64,000 nucleotides of DNA, taken from Corynebacterium guangdongense. GTDB taxonomy: Bacteria; Actinomycetota; Actinomycetes; Mycobacteriales; Mycobacteriaceae. A program made the position numbers and the translations under genes. The stretch's first letter is position 1, and each line of letters starts with the position of its first letter. Below, piece after piece: positions 55,679 to 64,000 of this stretch. Location of the stretch: the NCBI RefSeq assembly GCF_030408915.1, contig NZ_CP047654.1, positions 1,612,001 to 1,676,000 of the forward strand. Direction: 5' to 3'. The notes below the pieces were generated by a model, which did not search any database, was not told the DNA's origin, and saw only the letters and a list, made by a program, of their open reading frames with translations.

Positions 55679-57088
55679 ATGTCTCCTGGATTCACGCTGC
55701 ACTCGGACTTCGCCACCGCCTTCCCGGAACTGGTCGTCGACTCGCGCGCCGAGCGCCAGCCCGACCCGCAGCTGGTGGTGCTCAACGACCCGTTGGCCGA
55801 GGAGCTCGGCCTGGACACCGACTGGCTGCGTACCGCGGAGGGCCTGGCCTTCCTCACCGGCCAGGAAACCGTCCCCGGATCGCGGCCGGTGGCGATGGGC
55901 TACGCGGGCCACCAGTTCGGGCAGCTCTCCCCCAGACTCGGCGACGGGCGCGCGCTGCTGCTCGGCGAACTCGAGCTCGCTGACAGCCACCGCCTCGTCG
56001 ACATCCACCTCAAGGGCTCGGGCCCCACGGTCTTCTCCCGCGGCGGCGACGGGCGTGGCGCACTCGGACCCATGCTGCGCGAATTCCTCATGAGCGAGGC
56101 GATGCACGCCCTCGGCGTGCCCACCACCCGCGCGCTCGCGGTCGTCTCCACCGGACGCCGAATCATGCGCGAGGGTGCGGTGCCGGGCGCCCTGCTGGTG
56201 CGCGTGGCTTCCTCCCACCTGCGCGTCGGCACGGTGCAGTTCGCCCGCCTCAGCGACCGCAGCGAAGAGCTTGACCTGGTGGCCCGCCTGCTCGACTACG
56301 CCCGCGACCGCCACCACCCGCACGTCGCCCGGGGCGACCACGCCGGCTTCTTCCGCGCCGTGAGGGACGCGCAACTGGCCACCGTCGCGCAGTGGATGCG
56401 CCTGGGCTTCGTCCACGGCGTGATGAACACCGACAACACCACCCTGTCCGGCGAGACCATCGACTACGGGCCGTGTGCCTTCACCGACGCCTACGACCAC
56501 CGCGCGTACTACTCCTCCATCGACACCGGCGGGCGCTACGCCTTCGGCAACCAGCCCGGCATCCTCGGCTGGAATCTCGCCCGCCTGGCCGAGGCGATGA
56601 TCCCGCTGCTCGAGCTCGACCGGGCCCAGGAACTGATGGCGGAGTTCCCCGACCGCTGGGAAGCCGCGCGGCGGACCGAAGCGGCCCGCACGCTCGGCGT
56701 CGACGCCGGGGACCCCGTCGTTGCGGGCTTCCTCGACTGGCTGCCGGAGGCCCGGCCCGACATCCAGACCCTCGGACGCGCGCTTGTCGACGCCGCCGAC
56801 AATGCCCCGGCCGGCCTCGCCGGGCTGGTCGGCGACGCCGCCTGGGCGCAGGAGTGGCACACCCGGGCCGTGGACGTCGAGGCGCTGGCGGCGGTCAACC
56901 CCGTCTACATCCCCCGCAACCACCTCGTCGACGCGGCGCTGCGCGACGCCGTCGACGGGGACTTCGGCGCCTACGAGCGCCTCCTCCAGGCCGTGACCAA
57001 CCCCTTCGAGGCGGGCCCGGTGATGCCGGAGCTCATCGGCCCGGCGCCCGGCGACTTCGGCCCCTTCGTCACCTACTGCGGCACGTAG
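55679..57088 (+). CDS. selO: SelO/YdiU pseudokinase-type AMPylator
   Basis: 469 aa. SelO transfers AMP to protein Ser/Thr/Tyr residues and is linked to oxidative stress (established for bacterial SelO). Motifs: MGYAGHQFGQLSPRLGDGR, LKGSGPTVFSRGGDGRGALG, and MNTDNTTLSGETIDYGPCAF, the flipped-ATP site. The protein ends TYCGT with a Cys in the position where metazoan proteins carry selenocysteine. TAGCCT is 6 nt before the ATG. It is divergent from cobA and convergent with the VOC gene, 11 bp apart. Confidence 0.92.
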   Translation: MSPGFTLHSDFATAFPELVVDSRAERQPDPQLVVLNDPLAEELGLDTDWLRTAEGLAFLTGQETVPGSRPVAMGYAGHQFGQLSPRLGDGRALLLGELELADSHRLVDIHLKGSGPTVFSRGGDGRGALGPMLREFLMSEAMHALGVPTTRALAVVSTGRRIMREGAVPGALLVRVASSHLRVGTVQFARLSDRSEELDLVARLLDYARDRHHPHVARGDHAGFFRAVRDAQLATVAQWMRLGFVHGVMNTDNTTLSGETIDYGPCAFTDAYDHRAYYSSIDTGGRYAFGNQPGILGWNLARLAEAMIPLLELDRAQELMAEFPDRWEAARRTEAARTLGVDAGDPVVAGFLDWLPEARPDIQTLGRALVDAADNAPAGLAGLVGDAAWAQEWHTRAVDVEALAAVNPVYIPRNHLVDAALRDAVDGDFGAYERLLQAVTNPFEAGPVMPELIGPAPGDFGPFVTYCGT

Positions 57089-57099
57089 GTGCTTGGCGT

Positions 57100-57996
57100 C
57101 TAAGCCGCGGGCGGGAAATCCCCGATGACGATCCTCGTCATTCCCATGAACGTCTCGAAGGCTCCGGGGCGGCGCAAAAGCTCGCCGAGGTTGTCGGGCA
57201 CGATCTGCCAACTGACGCCGAACTCGTCGCGGCACCAGCCGCAGGGCTGCTCCTCGTGGGCGAGCACCGCCCACAGTCGGTCGATCTCCTCCTGTCCGGG
57301 GACCTCCACCATGAGGGAGACCCCCTCGGTGAAGGTGAAGTTCTGCTCGACGCCGGAATCCATCGCCGCCAGCCACTCCCCCTGGACGGTGAACTCGGAG
57401 AAGATCACCGACTCGGTGGTCACGGGGCCCTGCGGCGCGGGATAGTGGACGCGAGTGCCCAGCCGGGCGTCCCGGAAGAGCCCGACGTAGGTGTCCACCG
57501 CCTCCGTGGCCCGGTTCTGGTTCGGACCGCAGAACATGAGGTCCGGGACGATGAATGGGCGGGGCTCGCCGGCGGGGTCGGTGAGCATGAGCTGCCAGCT
57601 CACGCCGAACCTGTCCGCCACCCAGCCGTAGTACTCGGAGTGCGGGTAGTCGCCCAGGGGCATCAGGACGTGACCGCCGTCCGTCAGCTTCGCCCACAGT
57701 TCGTCGATGAGGCGGCGGGGATTGTCGAATACTCCGGGATCGACGTTGATGAAGAAGCTGATGGAGGGATTCGGCGCGAATTCATCACCGGCGTTGATGA
57801 GCATCATGCGGTAGCCGTTGAGGTCGAGCAGCTGGGTCAGGGTCTGGCCGGCCAGGGGCTGTTGGAAGTCGAGGAGTCCCTCGGTGGGATAACGATCGGT
57901 CTGGATGATGGAGGAGTCGGGGAAGACGCCGGCGTAGAACTCCGCGGCCTCGTCGGCGGTGCCGTTGCACCAGATACAGGGTGTGACGGTTTGCAT
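57100..57996 (-). CDS. Two-domain VOC/PhnB-type protein
   Basis: 298 aa with two halves of the PhnB-like vicinal oxygen chelate fold, each starting with VTPCIWCNGTADEAAEFY- or PDLMFCGPNQNRATEAVDTY-type strands; two GVSWQLMLTD/GVSWQIVPDN strands end each half. These proteins act as metal-chelating isomerases or antibiotic-binding proteins; no function can be assigned. TAGCGT (58004-58009, minus strand) is 7 nt before the ATG. Convergent with selO. Confidence 0.86.
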   Translation of the reverse strand: MQTVTPCIWCNGTADEAAEFYAGVFPDSSIIQTDRYPTEGLLDFQQPLAGQTLTQLLDLNGYRMMLINAGDEFAPNPSISFFINVDPGVFDNPRRLIDELWAKLTDGGHVLMPLGDYPHSEYYGWVADRFGVSWQLMLTDPAGEPRPFIVPDLMFCGPNQNRATEAVDTYVGLFRDARLGTRVHYPAPQGPVTTESVIFSEFTVQGEWLAAMDSGVEQNFTFTEGVSLMVEVPGQEEIDRLWAVLAHEEQPCGWCRDEFGVSWQIVPDNLGELLRRPGAFETFMGMTRIVIGDFPPAA

Positions 57997-58054
57997 AGTG
58001 CCTACGCTACGCGGGGCGGACGCACTCCGACAGGGGCCTGCCCGGCAACGCGAA

Positions 58055-58083
58055 ACGCCCCCTGCGCCGTGGGCGGGGGGCGT
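58055..58083 (-). terminator. Terminator of mqo
   Basis: Arms ACGCCCCC (58055-58062) and GGGGGCGT (58076-58083); it sits 12 nt after the mqo stop, followed on the minus strand by TTCGCGTT. Confidence 0.6.
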
Positions 58084-58095
58084 GCGGGCCGGTGT

Positions 58096-59592
58096 CTAGC
58101 GCTCCAGCTTGAGAGCCTTCTGGGTGTGCTCCCACTGCTCGTCGTAGAGAGCCTCGTCATCAGCCAGGAGACGGCCGTAGGACGGGAACATCTCCTCGAT
58201 CTTGGGGCCCCACTCGATCATGCGGTGGCCGAAGCAGCGTTCCAGGACCTCCAGCATCGCGGCCGGCGCGATGGAGGCGCCCGGGGAGGCGCCGAGCAGG
58301 CCGGCGATGGTGCCCTCGGAGTTGTTGATCAGGGTGGTGCCGAACTCCAGGGTGCCGCCCTTCGGGAAGCCGGCGGGCTTGATGACCTGGACTCGCTGAC
58401 CGGCGATGACGGTCTCCCAGTCGTCACCCTCAGCGGACGGGACGTACTCGCGCAGGGCGTCGACGCGGGCGTCGAAGTTCTTCAGGACCTCCTCGATCAG
58501 GTACTTGGTCAGGCCGAACTCCTTGACGGCCACACCCAGGTAGGAGGGGATGTTGTCCGGACGGATGGACTTGAACAGATCCAGGTAGGAGCCGGACTTG
58601 AGGAACTTCGGGGTCCAGCCGCCGTAGGGACCGAAGAGCAGGCCCTTCTGGCCGTCGATGACGCGGGTGTCCAGGTGCGGGACGGACATGGGCGGGGCGC
58701 CGACCTTGGCCTTGCCGTAGACCTTGGCGTCGTGCTGCTCGATGAGCTCCGGGTTCTTGGCGCGCAGCCACAGACCGGAGACTGGGAAGCCCGCGAAGCC
58801 CTTGACCTGCGGAACGCCCGCGGAACGCAGCAGGTCGAGGGCGTAGCCTCCGGCGCCGACGAAGACGAACTTCGCCCGGACGGTCTGGATGTCGCCGGTG
58901 TGGACGTTCTTGGTGCGTACCCGCCAGGCGTTGCCGTCACGGGTGATGTCGATGACGTCGTGGCCGTAGCGGATCTCGGTGCCGGAGGCCTTGGCGCCGG
59001 TGACGAACTGATCGGTCAGGGCCCCGAAGTTGATGTCGGTGCCGACCGGGGTCCAGGAGATGGCGACCTTCTCGGAGAAGTCGCGGTCCTTGGCCATCAG
59101 CGGCAACTTCTCGGCGAAGACCTGCTCGTCGTCGGTGTACTCCATCTGCGGGAAGAGATGGGACTTGCTCAGCAGCTCGTAGCGGCGACGGATGTAGCCG
59201 ACCTGATCAAGGCCCTGCCCCAGGGAGACGTGGTCGATCGGGTTGATCCACTCGCGCGGATCGCCCAGGACACCGGTGTCGGTCTGGTGCGCCCAGAACT
59301 GACGGGAGATCTGGAACTTCTCGTTGATGCTGAAGGCCTTCGACGGGTTGATGACGTCGTTGGTCTCCGGGGTGTAGTTCAGCTCGCACAGAGCGGAGTG
59401 GCCGGTGCCTGCGTTATTCCACGGCGAAGAGGACTCCTGGGCGGGCCCGTCGAGGCGCTCGAACATGATCTGGGTCCAGCTGGGCTCCAGCTCGCGCAGA
59501 AGCGCGCCGAGCGTGGCGCTCATGACGCCGGCACCTACCAGCGCGACGTCAACTTCATCCACGAATTTGTCAGGGTTCTGGTGTGGTGCCAC
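58096..59592 (-). CDS. mqo: Malate:quinone oxidoreductase
   Basis: 498-aa membrane-associated FAD enzyme passing electrons from malate to menaquinone, a main respiratory dehydrogenase of corynebacteria. FAD-binding VALVGAGVMSATLGAL at the N-terminus, WNNAGTGHSALCELNYTP, VGAGGYALDLLRSAG, and the near-C-terminal GLLGASPGASIAP match Mqo throughout. Start is GTG at 59592 with GAGGT nearby. Followed by the terminator at 58055-58083. The mqo-mtr neighbourhood is typical of Corynebacterium. Confidence 0.96.
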   Translation of the reverse strand: MAPHQNPDKFVDEVDVALVGAGVMSATLGALLRELEPSWTQIMFERLDGPAQESSSPWNNAGTGHSALCELNYTPETNDVINPSKAFSINEKFQISRQFWAHQTDTGVLGDPREWINPIDHVSLGQGLDQVGYIRRRYELLSKSHLFPQMEYTDDEQVFAEKLPLMAKDRDFSEKVAISWTPVGTDINFGALTDQFVTGAKASGTEIRYGHDVIDITRDGNAWRVRTKNVHTGDIQTVRAKFVFVGAGGYALDLLRSAGVPQVKGFAGFPVSGLWLRAKNPELIEQHDAKVYGKAKVGAPPMSVPHLDTRVIDGQKGLLFGPYGGWTPKFLKSGSYLDLFKSIRPDNIPSYLGVAVKEFGLTKYLIEEVLKNFDARVDALREYVPSAEGDDWETVIAGQRVQVIKPAGFPKGGTLEFGTTLINNSEGTIAGLLGASPGASIAPAAMLEVLERCFGHRMIEWGPKIEEMFPSYGRLLADDEALYDEQWEHTQKALKLER

Positions 59593-59910
59593 TGTTTCTA
59601 CCTCAATGTCGTCTCAACGGTCGCCAGTTCCGGGCACACCGATGCACACGCGGCCGTGGGTGGCATGACCGCTGTGCCCTTCGATGCCCGGTGTCCTTGC
59701 ATGTCCACATCCCGCGGGCCGACGACGTCGGCTGCGGGGCACGGACGATGTGTCCTCAGCCTACGCCGACAGCCCCGGGGGGTGACATTTGATCCCGTCG
59801 ACCGCCAGGAAGATGTGGGAATATTCCCCCCATTCGGGCCATCTGAGACCTATTGGTACGACAAATAGCCCTCTGCGTGAACATTCAGGTCGCCATTAGA
59901 CTGCTAAACC
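59593..59910. other. Divergent control region mqo / hydrolase
   Basis: 318 bp with no credible gene. TAGACT at 59897-59902, 8 nt before the hydrolase ATG, is the plus-strand -10. For mqo, the AT-rich part 59820-59870 (GGAATATTCCCC and ACCTATTGGTAC) is the likely promoter region; no GlxR-type TGTGA site with full symmetry is visible. Confidence 0.45.
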
Positions 59911-60945
59911 ATGACGACAGACCCCGCAGCCCCCCGACAGCCCGACCCCCTGCCCTGGCGACCGGACATCCTCGGCGCGGGATTCGAGGCCGCCGACCTC
60001 CAGCTGGGGCCCGACCTTGACGGCGAGGGGCAGGCCGTGGCCACCCTGGTGCGCTACCGACCCGCCGGCGCTGGTGCCCAGTGGTCGCGCCGGCCCGCGC
60101 TGCTGTGGGTCCCCGGCATGACCGACTACTTCTTCCAGGAGCATGTCGCCCGGCACTTCCACGACCAGGGCTTCGCCTTCTACGGTCTTGACCTGCGCAA
60201 ATGCGGCCGCGCCCGGCAGGAGGGCCAACGCTGGCACTACGCCCCCGACCTGACCCACTACTTCCCCGACCTCACCACGGCCACGCGCATGCTGGGGCGC
60301 GAAGGCCACCCCGGCGTCATCCCCATCGCCCACTCCACGGGGGGCCTCATCGTCGCCCTCTGGCTCGACCATCTGCGCCGCAGCGACCCGGAGCTGCACC
60401 GCCTGATTCCCGGCGCGATCCTGAACTCCCCGTGGCTCGACATGCAGTATCCCCGGTGGCTGGTGCGGCTGCTCCGCCCTGCCGCCAACCTGCTCGGCCC
60501 GCGGTTGCCCGGCGTCCGTCTTCCGGGTGGCAACCTGGGCACCTACGGCTCCTCCATCCATGTCAGCACGCACGGCGAGTGGGATTTCGACACGAGGATG
60601 AAGCCGCTCGGCGGCCACCCGAAGTACCTGGCCTGGCTGGCGGCCGTGCTTTCGGGGCACCGGGAGGTGCACACCGGCGGCCTCGACGTGGGGGTCCCGG
60701 TGCTGACGCTGTGTTCAGCCAATTCCCACCTGGGCCGCAAGACCTACTCCCCGGCCTTCGACACCGCGGACACCGTCCTGGATGTGGAACAGATCAGACG
60801 CTGGGCCCCCAACCTGGGCTCGCAGGTGACGGTCGCCTCCATCGCCGGCGCCCGCCACGACGTCTTCCTCTCCCTGCCCCGCGCCCGCGACGAGGCCTTC
60901 AACGTCACCCGGGACTGGCTCACCGCGGTCCTGCCCACCCCCTGA
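59911..60945 (+). CDS. Alpha/beta hydrolase (serine hydrolase)
   Basis: 344 aa. Nucleophile elbow AHSTGGLIVALW (Ser near residue 143), an oxyanion strand PALLWVPGMTDYFFQEHVAR, and a late His in GARHDVFLS. Related to monoacylglycerol lipase/lysophospholipase-type enzymes; substrate unknown. TAGACT lies 8 nt before ATG 59911. It is followed by mtr after 103 nt on the same strand, with its own SD, so possible readthrough exists but the link is not proven. Confidence 0.86.
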   Translation: MTTDPAAPRQPDPLPWRPDILGAGFEAADLQLGPDLDGEGQAVATLVRYRPAGAGAQWSRRPALLWVPGMTDYFFQEHVARHFHDQGFAFYGLDLRKCGRARQEGQRWHYAPDLTHYFPDLTTATRMLGREGHPGVIPIAHSTGGLIVALWLDHLRRSDPELHRLIPGAILNSPWLDMQYPRWLVRLLRPAANLLGPRLPGVRLPGGNLGTYGSSIHVSTHGEWDFDTRMKPLGGHPKYLAWLAAVLSGHREVHTGGLDVGVPVLTLCSANSHLGRKTYSPAFDTADTVLDVEQIRRWAPNLGSQVTVASIAGARHDVFLSLPRARDEAFNVTRDWLTAVLPTP

Positions 60946-61048
60946 GCAGCCGACGCCGGCCCGTGAGGAATACTTGTCATGTCCCCAATGTTGCCCATGG
61001 TGACAGTTGTCCCCCGATTGATCCCCTACAACTAGGAGCACCGCAGCC

Positions 61049-62458
61049 GTGACCGACCCCCAGCAGGCCCCCGCCGTAGACGCCCACTACGAATACATCA
61101 TCATCGGTTCCGGTTCCGGCAACTCCATCCCCTCTCCCGAACTCGACGAGGCCTCCATCGCCCTCGTGGAGAAGGGCGTGTTCGGGGGCACCTGCCTCAA
61201 CGTCGGCTGCATCCCGACCAAGATGTACGTCTACGCCGCCGACCGGGCGCTGGCCGCCCGCGACTCCTCGCACCTGAACATCGAAACCGATTACCGCGGC
61301 GCCGACTGGCCGGCCATCGTCGACCGGGTCTTCACCCACCGCATCGATCCCATCGCCGCCGGTGGCGAGGCCTATCGACGTGGCTCCGAGACCCCCAACA
61401 TCGACGTTTACGACCAGCACGCCACCTTCGTCGGCCCGAAGACGATCAGGACCGGCCAGGGCCCGACGGAGAAGATCATCTCCGGCGACACCATCATCAT
61501 CGCCACCGGCTCCCGGCCATATATCCCCAGCACCATCGCAAAGTCCGGCGTCCCGTACCGCACCAACGAGGACATCATGCGCCTGGCGAAACAGCCGGAG
61601 AGCATCGTCATCGTCGGCGGCGGCTACATCGCCATGGAGTTTGCCCATGTCTTCGAGGCACTCGGCACCAAGGTCACCGTCGTCAACCGATCCCCGCTGA
61701 TGCGCACCCTCGATCCAGACCTCTCCGTACGTTTCAACGAGCTGGTCAGCGAGCGTTTCGACGCCCGCATCGGCCATCTCGTCACCGGCGCCACCGGCGA
61801 CGCGAACGGCGTGCGACTCACCCTGGATGACGGCACCGTCGTCGAGGCGGAGACCCTGCTGGTGGCCACCGGCCGTATCCCCAATGGCGACCAGATGAAC
61901 CTCGAGGCGGCCGGGATCGAGACCCACGGCGACGGCCGAATCCGTGTCGACGAGTACGGCCGCACCAGCGTGGAGGGCGTCTGGGCCCTGGGCGACGTCT
62001 CCTCCCCCTACATGCTCAAGCATGTCGCCAACGCGGAGAACCGCGTCGTCCACCACAACATCGCCCACCCGGAGGACCTTCGGCCGCTGCCGCACGAGCA
62101 TGTCCCCAGCGCCGTGTTCACCCATCCGCAGATCGCCACCGTCGGAATGACCGAGGAGGAGGCCCGCACCGCCGGCCACGACGTGACGGTCAAGGTCCAG
62201 AACTACGGCGACGTCGCCTACGGCTGGGCCATGGAGGACACCACCGGGATCGTCAAACTCATCGCGGACAGGGACACCGGCAAGCTGCTCGGCGCCCACT
62301 ACATGGGTCCGCAGGCCGCCACCCTGATTCAGCAGATGATCACGGTCATGGCGTTCGACCTGGACGTTCGTGATGTGGCGACCAAGCAGTACTGGATTCA
62401 CCCGGCACTGCCGGAGGTCACGGAGAACGCCCTGCTGGGCCTCGAGTTCAACGACTAG
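61049..62458 (+). CDS. mtr: Mycothione reductase
   Basis: 469-aa flavoprotein disulfide reductase that keeps mycothiol reduced using NADPH. Redox motif GGTCLNVGCIPTK (Cys49 and Cys54), FAD/NAD-binding parts at both ends, and the C-terminal dimer domain ending YWIHPALPEVTENAL with the catalytic His. The start is GTG at 61049, with AGGAG 10 nt upstream. Mycothiol use marks an actinobacterium. Located next to mqo as in related species. Confidence 0.94.
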   Translation: MTDPQQAPAVDAHYEYIIIGSGSGNSIPSPELDEASIALVEKGVFGGTCLNVGCIPTKMYVYAADRALAARDSSHLNIETDYRGADWPAIVDRVFTHRIDPIAAGGEAYRRGSETPNIDVYDQHATFVGPKTIRTGQGPTEKIISGDTIIIATGSRPYIPSTIAKSGVPYRTNEDIMRLAKQPESIVIVGGGYIAMEFAHVFEALGTKVTVVNRSPLMRTLDPDLSVRFNELVSERFDARIGHLVTGATGDANGVRLTLDDGTVVEAETLLVATGRIPNGDQMNLEAAGIETHGDGRIRVDEYGRTSVEGVWALGDVSSPYMLKHVANAENRVVHHNIAHPEDLRPLPHEHVPSAVFTHPQIATVGMTEEEARTAGHDVTVKVQNYGDVAYGWAMEDTTGIVKLIADRDTGKLLGAHYMGPQAATLIQQMITVMAFDLDVRDVATKQYWIHPALPEVTENALLGLEFND

Positions 62459-62470
62459 CCCCACCGGATG

Positions 62471-62514
62471 ACGCCCCGGTCCCGGACACCTGTAAAGGTC
62501 CGGTACCGGGGCGT
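62471..62514 (+). terminator. Terminator after mtr
   Basis: ACGCCCCGGT (62471-62480) and ACCGGGGCGT (62505-62514) form a perfect outer stem, with GGAC/GTCC as an inner stem. It begins 12 nt after the mtr stop. Confidence 0.8.
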
Positions 62515-62950
62515 CGCCGATCCCGGGTGAGCGCTGCGCAGCCCCGCCGCGCCGCCGGGCTCGTGGGGCGTTACCGGCGGGTGCGCCTGGCCGGGCGCCC
62601 GGGCTGGACGACGGGGACGCGCCCCTGGGAAAGCTGGCAAATAAATTTATTCTCTATGCCACTTTCACCGGACAAGGCTGTGCCGCGCACCCAGTCTGCC
62701 AGCAAAACCTCAGGTCCTACCGTGGTGCGGGTCAGCGGGGACTCCGTCGACCGGGCCCCTTCCATGCGCCGGATCTAATGCCGCGGGCTGCGGGCCGCCT
62801 CTGGGGGCGCTATTATTCGTGGCGACACTGGCCTAGCCCCTATTTTTGGGGGCTGAGTGTCCGCGCAGGTGGCGGAACCCGCCCCCGCCTGCGAACGCAC
62901 AAGGGCGTTCCCCGAACGCTTAGTCTCGACTAATCACAAAGGACTCTCAC
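62515..62950. promoter_or_regulatory. Structured leader/promoter region before the secreted-protein pair
   Basis: Gene-free 436 bp. An AT-rich pocket with TAAATTTA (around 62640), a -10-like TATTAT (62811-62816), and hairpins AGCCCC/GGGGCT near 62834-62853, CGCAGG/CCTGCG near 62863-62893, and a perfect GCGTTC-CCC-GAACGC (62905-62919) lie here. TAGTCT (62921-62926) would start an mRNA with only a short leader and the SD AAAGGA; TATTAT would give a leader of about 125 nt that carries all three hairpins. Confidence 0.45.
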
Positions 62951-63376
62951 ATGCGCTCCATCCGAAACTCCGCCATCGCCGGCGCAACCGCCCTGGCCGT
63001 CGCCTTCGGTGGCACCACCATCGCCTCCGCCCAGGATCCGACGCTCGACGCCGAGGCCGGCGCTGAGGTGACCCTCAGCGGGGACGCCCCCGCGTCTGGA
63101 GACGCTGAACTTGCGGGCGAGGTTGAGGGCCCCCAGGCTGAGGCTCCGGAAGAGGGCTACACCCCGTCCCTGTCCTCCGACATCAACACCGGTTCCTCCC
63201 TCGAGGGCGAGGAGCCGGCCAACGGCACCGCCATCTTCGGCTCCTCCAAGGAGGGCTTCGGCGATCAGCCGCGCTGGGCACAGCTGCTCTACGCCGGTTC
63301 CATCCTGGGCTCCATCGCCTCGCTCATCGGCCTGGTCGTCGGCCCGATCCACAACTACATCGTCCACGGCCAGTAG
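62951..63376 (+). CDS. Small secreted protein with C-terminal hydrophobic helix (first of pair)
   Basis: 141 aa, function unknown. A Sec signal peptide ends ...TTIASAQD (cleavage after ASA). The mature part is acidic and Ala/Glu/Gly-rich with no cysteine, then a C-terminal hydrophobic run of about 25 residues (YAGSILGSIASLIGLVVGPI) and a short HNYIVHGQ end. AAAGGA is seven bases before the ATG. It resembles secreted proteins found next to mtr in C. glutamicum. A size and shape like mycomembrane or cell-surface proteins suggests an outer-layer location, but this is inference. Confidence 0.8.
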   Translation: MRSIRNSAIAGATALAVAFGGTTIASAQDPTLDAEAGAEVTLSGDAPASGDAELAGEVEGPQAEAPEEGYTPSLSSDINTGSSLEGEEPANGTAIFGSSKEGFGDQPRWAQLLYAGSILGSIASLIGLVVGPIHNYIVHGQ

Positions 63377-63424
63377 TTCCCGGTCCCGTCTCAAGCACCC
63401 ACAGCTCTGAAAGAAGGATTTCCC

Positions 63425-63817
63425 ATGCGCAACGTCCGCACCGCTACAGTCGCCGCAGCCACCGCCCTCACCGTCGGACTGGCCGGCACCTCCGTGGCCA
63501 CGGCCCAGGACACCGACGTCGAGACCGGCACCCAGGAGACGACCAGCTCCAACCTCAGCTCCTCCGCCGGCGGCTCCTCCCTCTCCGCCATCGGCCACGA
63601 CCAGGATGCCTGGCAGTACGACGACGAGGGTAACCCGGTCGTCGAGAATGAGAACCTGGCCTACGGCACCGACATGTTCGGCGAGACCCAGGCCGAGGGC
63701 CCGGCATGGGCGGAGAACTGGAAGGACGGCACCATCGTCGCCATCATCGGTTCGATCCTCGGCGCCATCATCGGCGCCGTCAACCTGGGCAAGTACACCG
63801 GCCTCCTCCCCCGCTAG
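63425..63817 (+). CDS. Small secreted protein with C-terminal hydrophobic helix (second of pair)
   Basis: 130 aa, partner of the preceding gene. Same build: signal peptide ending TSVATAQD (cleavage after ATA), an acidic Ser/Glu-rich body, then a C-terminal hydrophobic stretch IIGSILGAIIGAVNLGKYTG and a short basic end. The GSILG motif is shared. AGAAGGA six bases before the ATG. It is 48 nt after the first gene and followed by a perfect terminator, so the pair forms one operon. Function unknown. Confidence 0.8.
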   Translation: MRNVRTATVAAATALTVGLAGTSVATAQDTDVETGTQETTSSNLSSSAGGSSLSAIGHDQDAWQYDDEGNPVVENENLAYGTDMFGETQAEGPAWAENWKDGTIVAIIGSILGAIIGAVNLGKYTGLLPR

Positions 63818-63875
63818 AACCGGAGTTCCCGGCGGCGCAGTCACAGCACGTGGCACCGCCGGGTGACACTCTCAT

Positions 63876-63918
63876 CTCTGCCGCCCCGGCCGTCCACGAT
63901 ACGGCCGGGGCGGCAGAG
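63876..63918 (+). terminator. Strong terminator after the secreted-protein pair
   Basis: Perfect 18-bp arms (63876-63893 and 63901-63918) with a 7-nt loop CCACGAT, followed by ACTTTCCC. It may serve the opposite-strand gene ending at 63944 too. Confidence 0.88.
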
Positions 63919-63943
63919 ACTTTCCCGCGCCGGGGGGCGTCGA

Positions 63944-64000
63944 CTAGACGATGTTCTCGTCCGGCAGGGTGAGAATTTCCGGGGCGCCGTCCTCGGTGAT
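63944..64000 (-). CDS. map: C-terminal end of methionine aminopeptidase (partial)
   Basis: Only the last 18 codons and TAG are in the window: ITEDGAPEILTLPDENIV. The VTEDG-PEILT-type end is characteristic of type I methionine aminopeptidase, and this gene follows the secreted-protein genes in C. glutamicum. The rest of the gene continues past position 64000. Identification rests on a short stretch plus synteny. Confidence 0.7.
   Translation of the reverse strand: MTEDGAPEILTLPDENIV

Noticed and set aside
56392..59868. 1158-codon plus-strand frame across selO, VOC and mqo
   Set aside because: It overlaps selO in another frame and the VOC gene and mqo in antisense; composition is the shadow type and it has no start region.
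62571..62778. Small genes in the mtr to secreted-protein gap
   Set aside because: Short frames on both strands lack an SD, a -10 at proper spacing and protein-like composition.

Overview
The window is high-GC DNA whose gene order matches the Corynebacterium chromosome (I recognise the C. glutamicum-type order gluABCD - recX/recA - bioYMN - clgR - pgsA - terC - ftsK - RNase J - dapA/thyX/dapB - pnp - rpsO - ribF/truB - pptT - rbfA - infB - nusA - rimP - proS - cobA - mqo - mtr). Mycothione reductase, malate:quinone oxidoreductase, PptT and a biotin-importing ECF system fit a mycolate-containing actinomycete. It is not a known phage, plasmid or island: almost every gene is housekeeping, and the accessory part is small (a TRAP transporter, a tellurite/dicarboxylate-type channel, an MMPL pump, a stand-alone AAA ATPase, an intramembrane protease).

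Layout. 1-2.4 kb: a membrane protein and miaB. 2.5-5.9 kb: gluABCD glutamate ABC importer. 5.9-8.2 kb: recX, recA and a DUF3046 gene. 8.2-10.2 kb: bioYMN behind a BioQ-type operator. 10.4-12.9 kb: pspA, clgR, a CinA-type amidase and pgsA. 13-17.8 kb: a YciI protein, terC behind a manganese riboswitch, and ftsK. 17.9-25 kb: RNase J with the lysine/thymidylate genes dapA, thyX and dapB, and small envelope genes. 25-28.6 kb: pnp and rpsO with a CPBP protease gene between them. 28.6-36.8 kb: iunH, ribF/truB, pptT with a PptH-type phosphoesterase, a MATE exporter, nrnA, rbfA and a second PptH-like phosphoesterase. 36.8-41.9 kb: infB, ylxR, nusA, rimP. 42-51.4 kb: DUF4439 lipoprotein, TDT channel, MMPL protein, proS/yaaA, a DUF1648 protein and the AAA ATPase. 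51.4-55.6 kb: dctPQM TRAP transporter and cobA. 55.7-64 kb: selO, a VOC protein, mqo, a hydrolase, mtr, two tandem small secreted proteins, and the last codons of methionine aminopeptidase.

The most interesting signals are regulatory. About twenty genes have a TANNNT -10 hexamer 6-8 bases before the start codon, the geometry of leaderless mRNAs. In four divergent pairs (ribF/truB, proS/yaaA, cobA/selO, rimP/DUF4439) the start codons are only 29-38 bp apart, and in two of them the opposing -10 boxes are exactly 5 bp apart, so the two promoters should exclude each other. The terC leader carries a yybP-ykoY type Mn2+ riboswitch whose 3' strand can pair either with the aptamer or with the Shine-Dalgarno sequence. 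A hairpin plus T-rich run between nusA and ylxR-infB, and a pptT-pptH operon with a second pptH-like gene next to infB, are also worth testing. I found no CRISPR array, tRNA, rRNA, insertion sequence or prophage.
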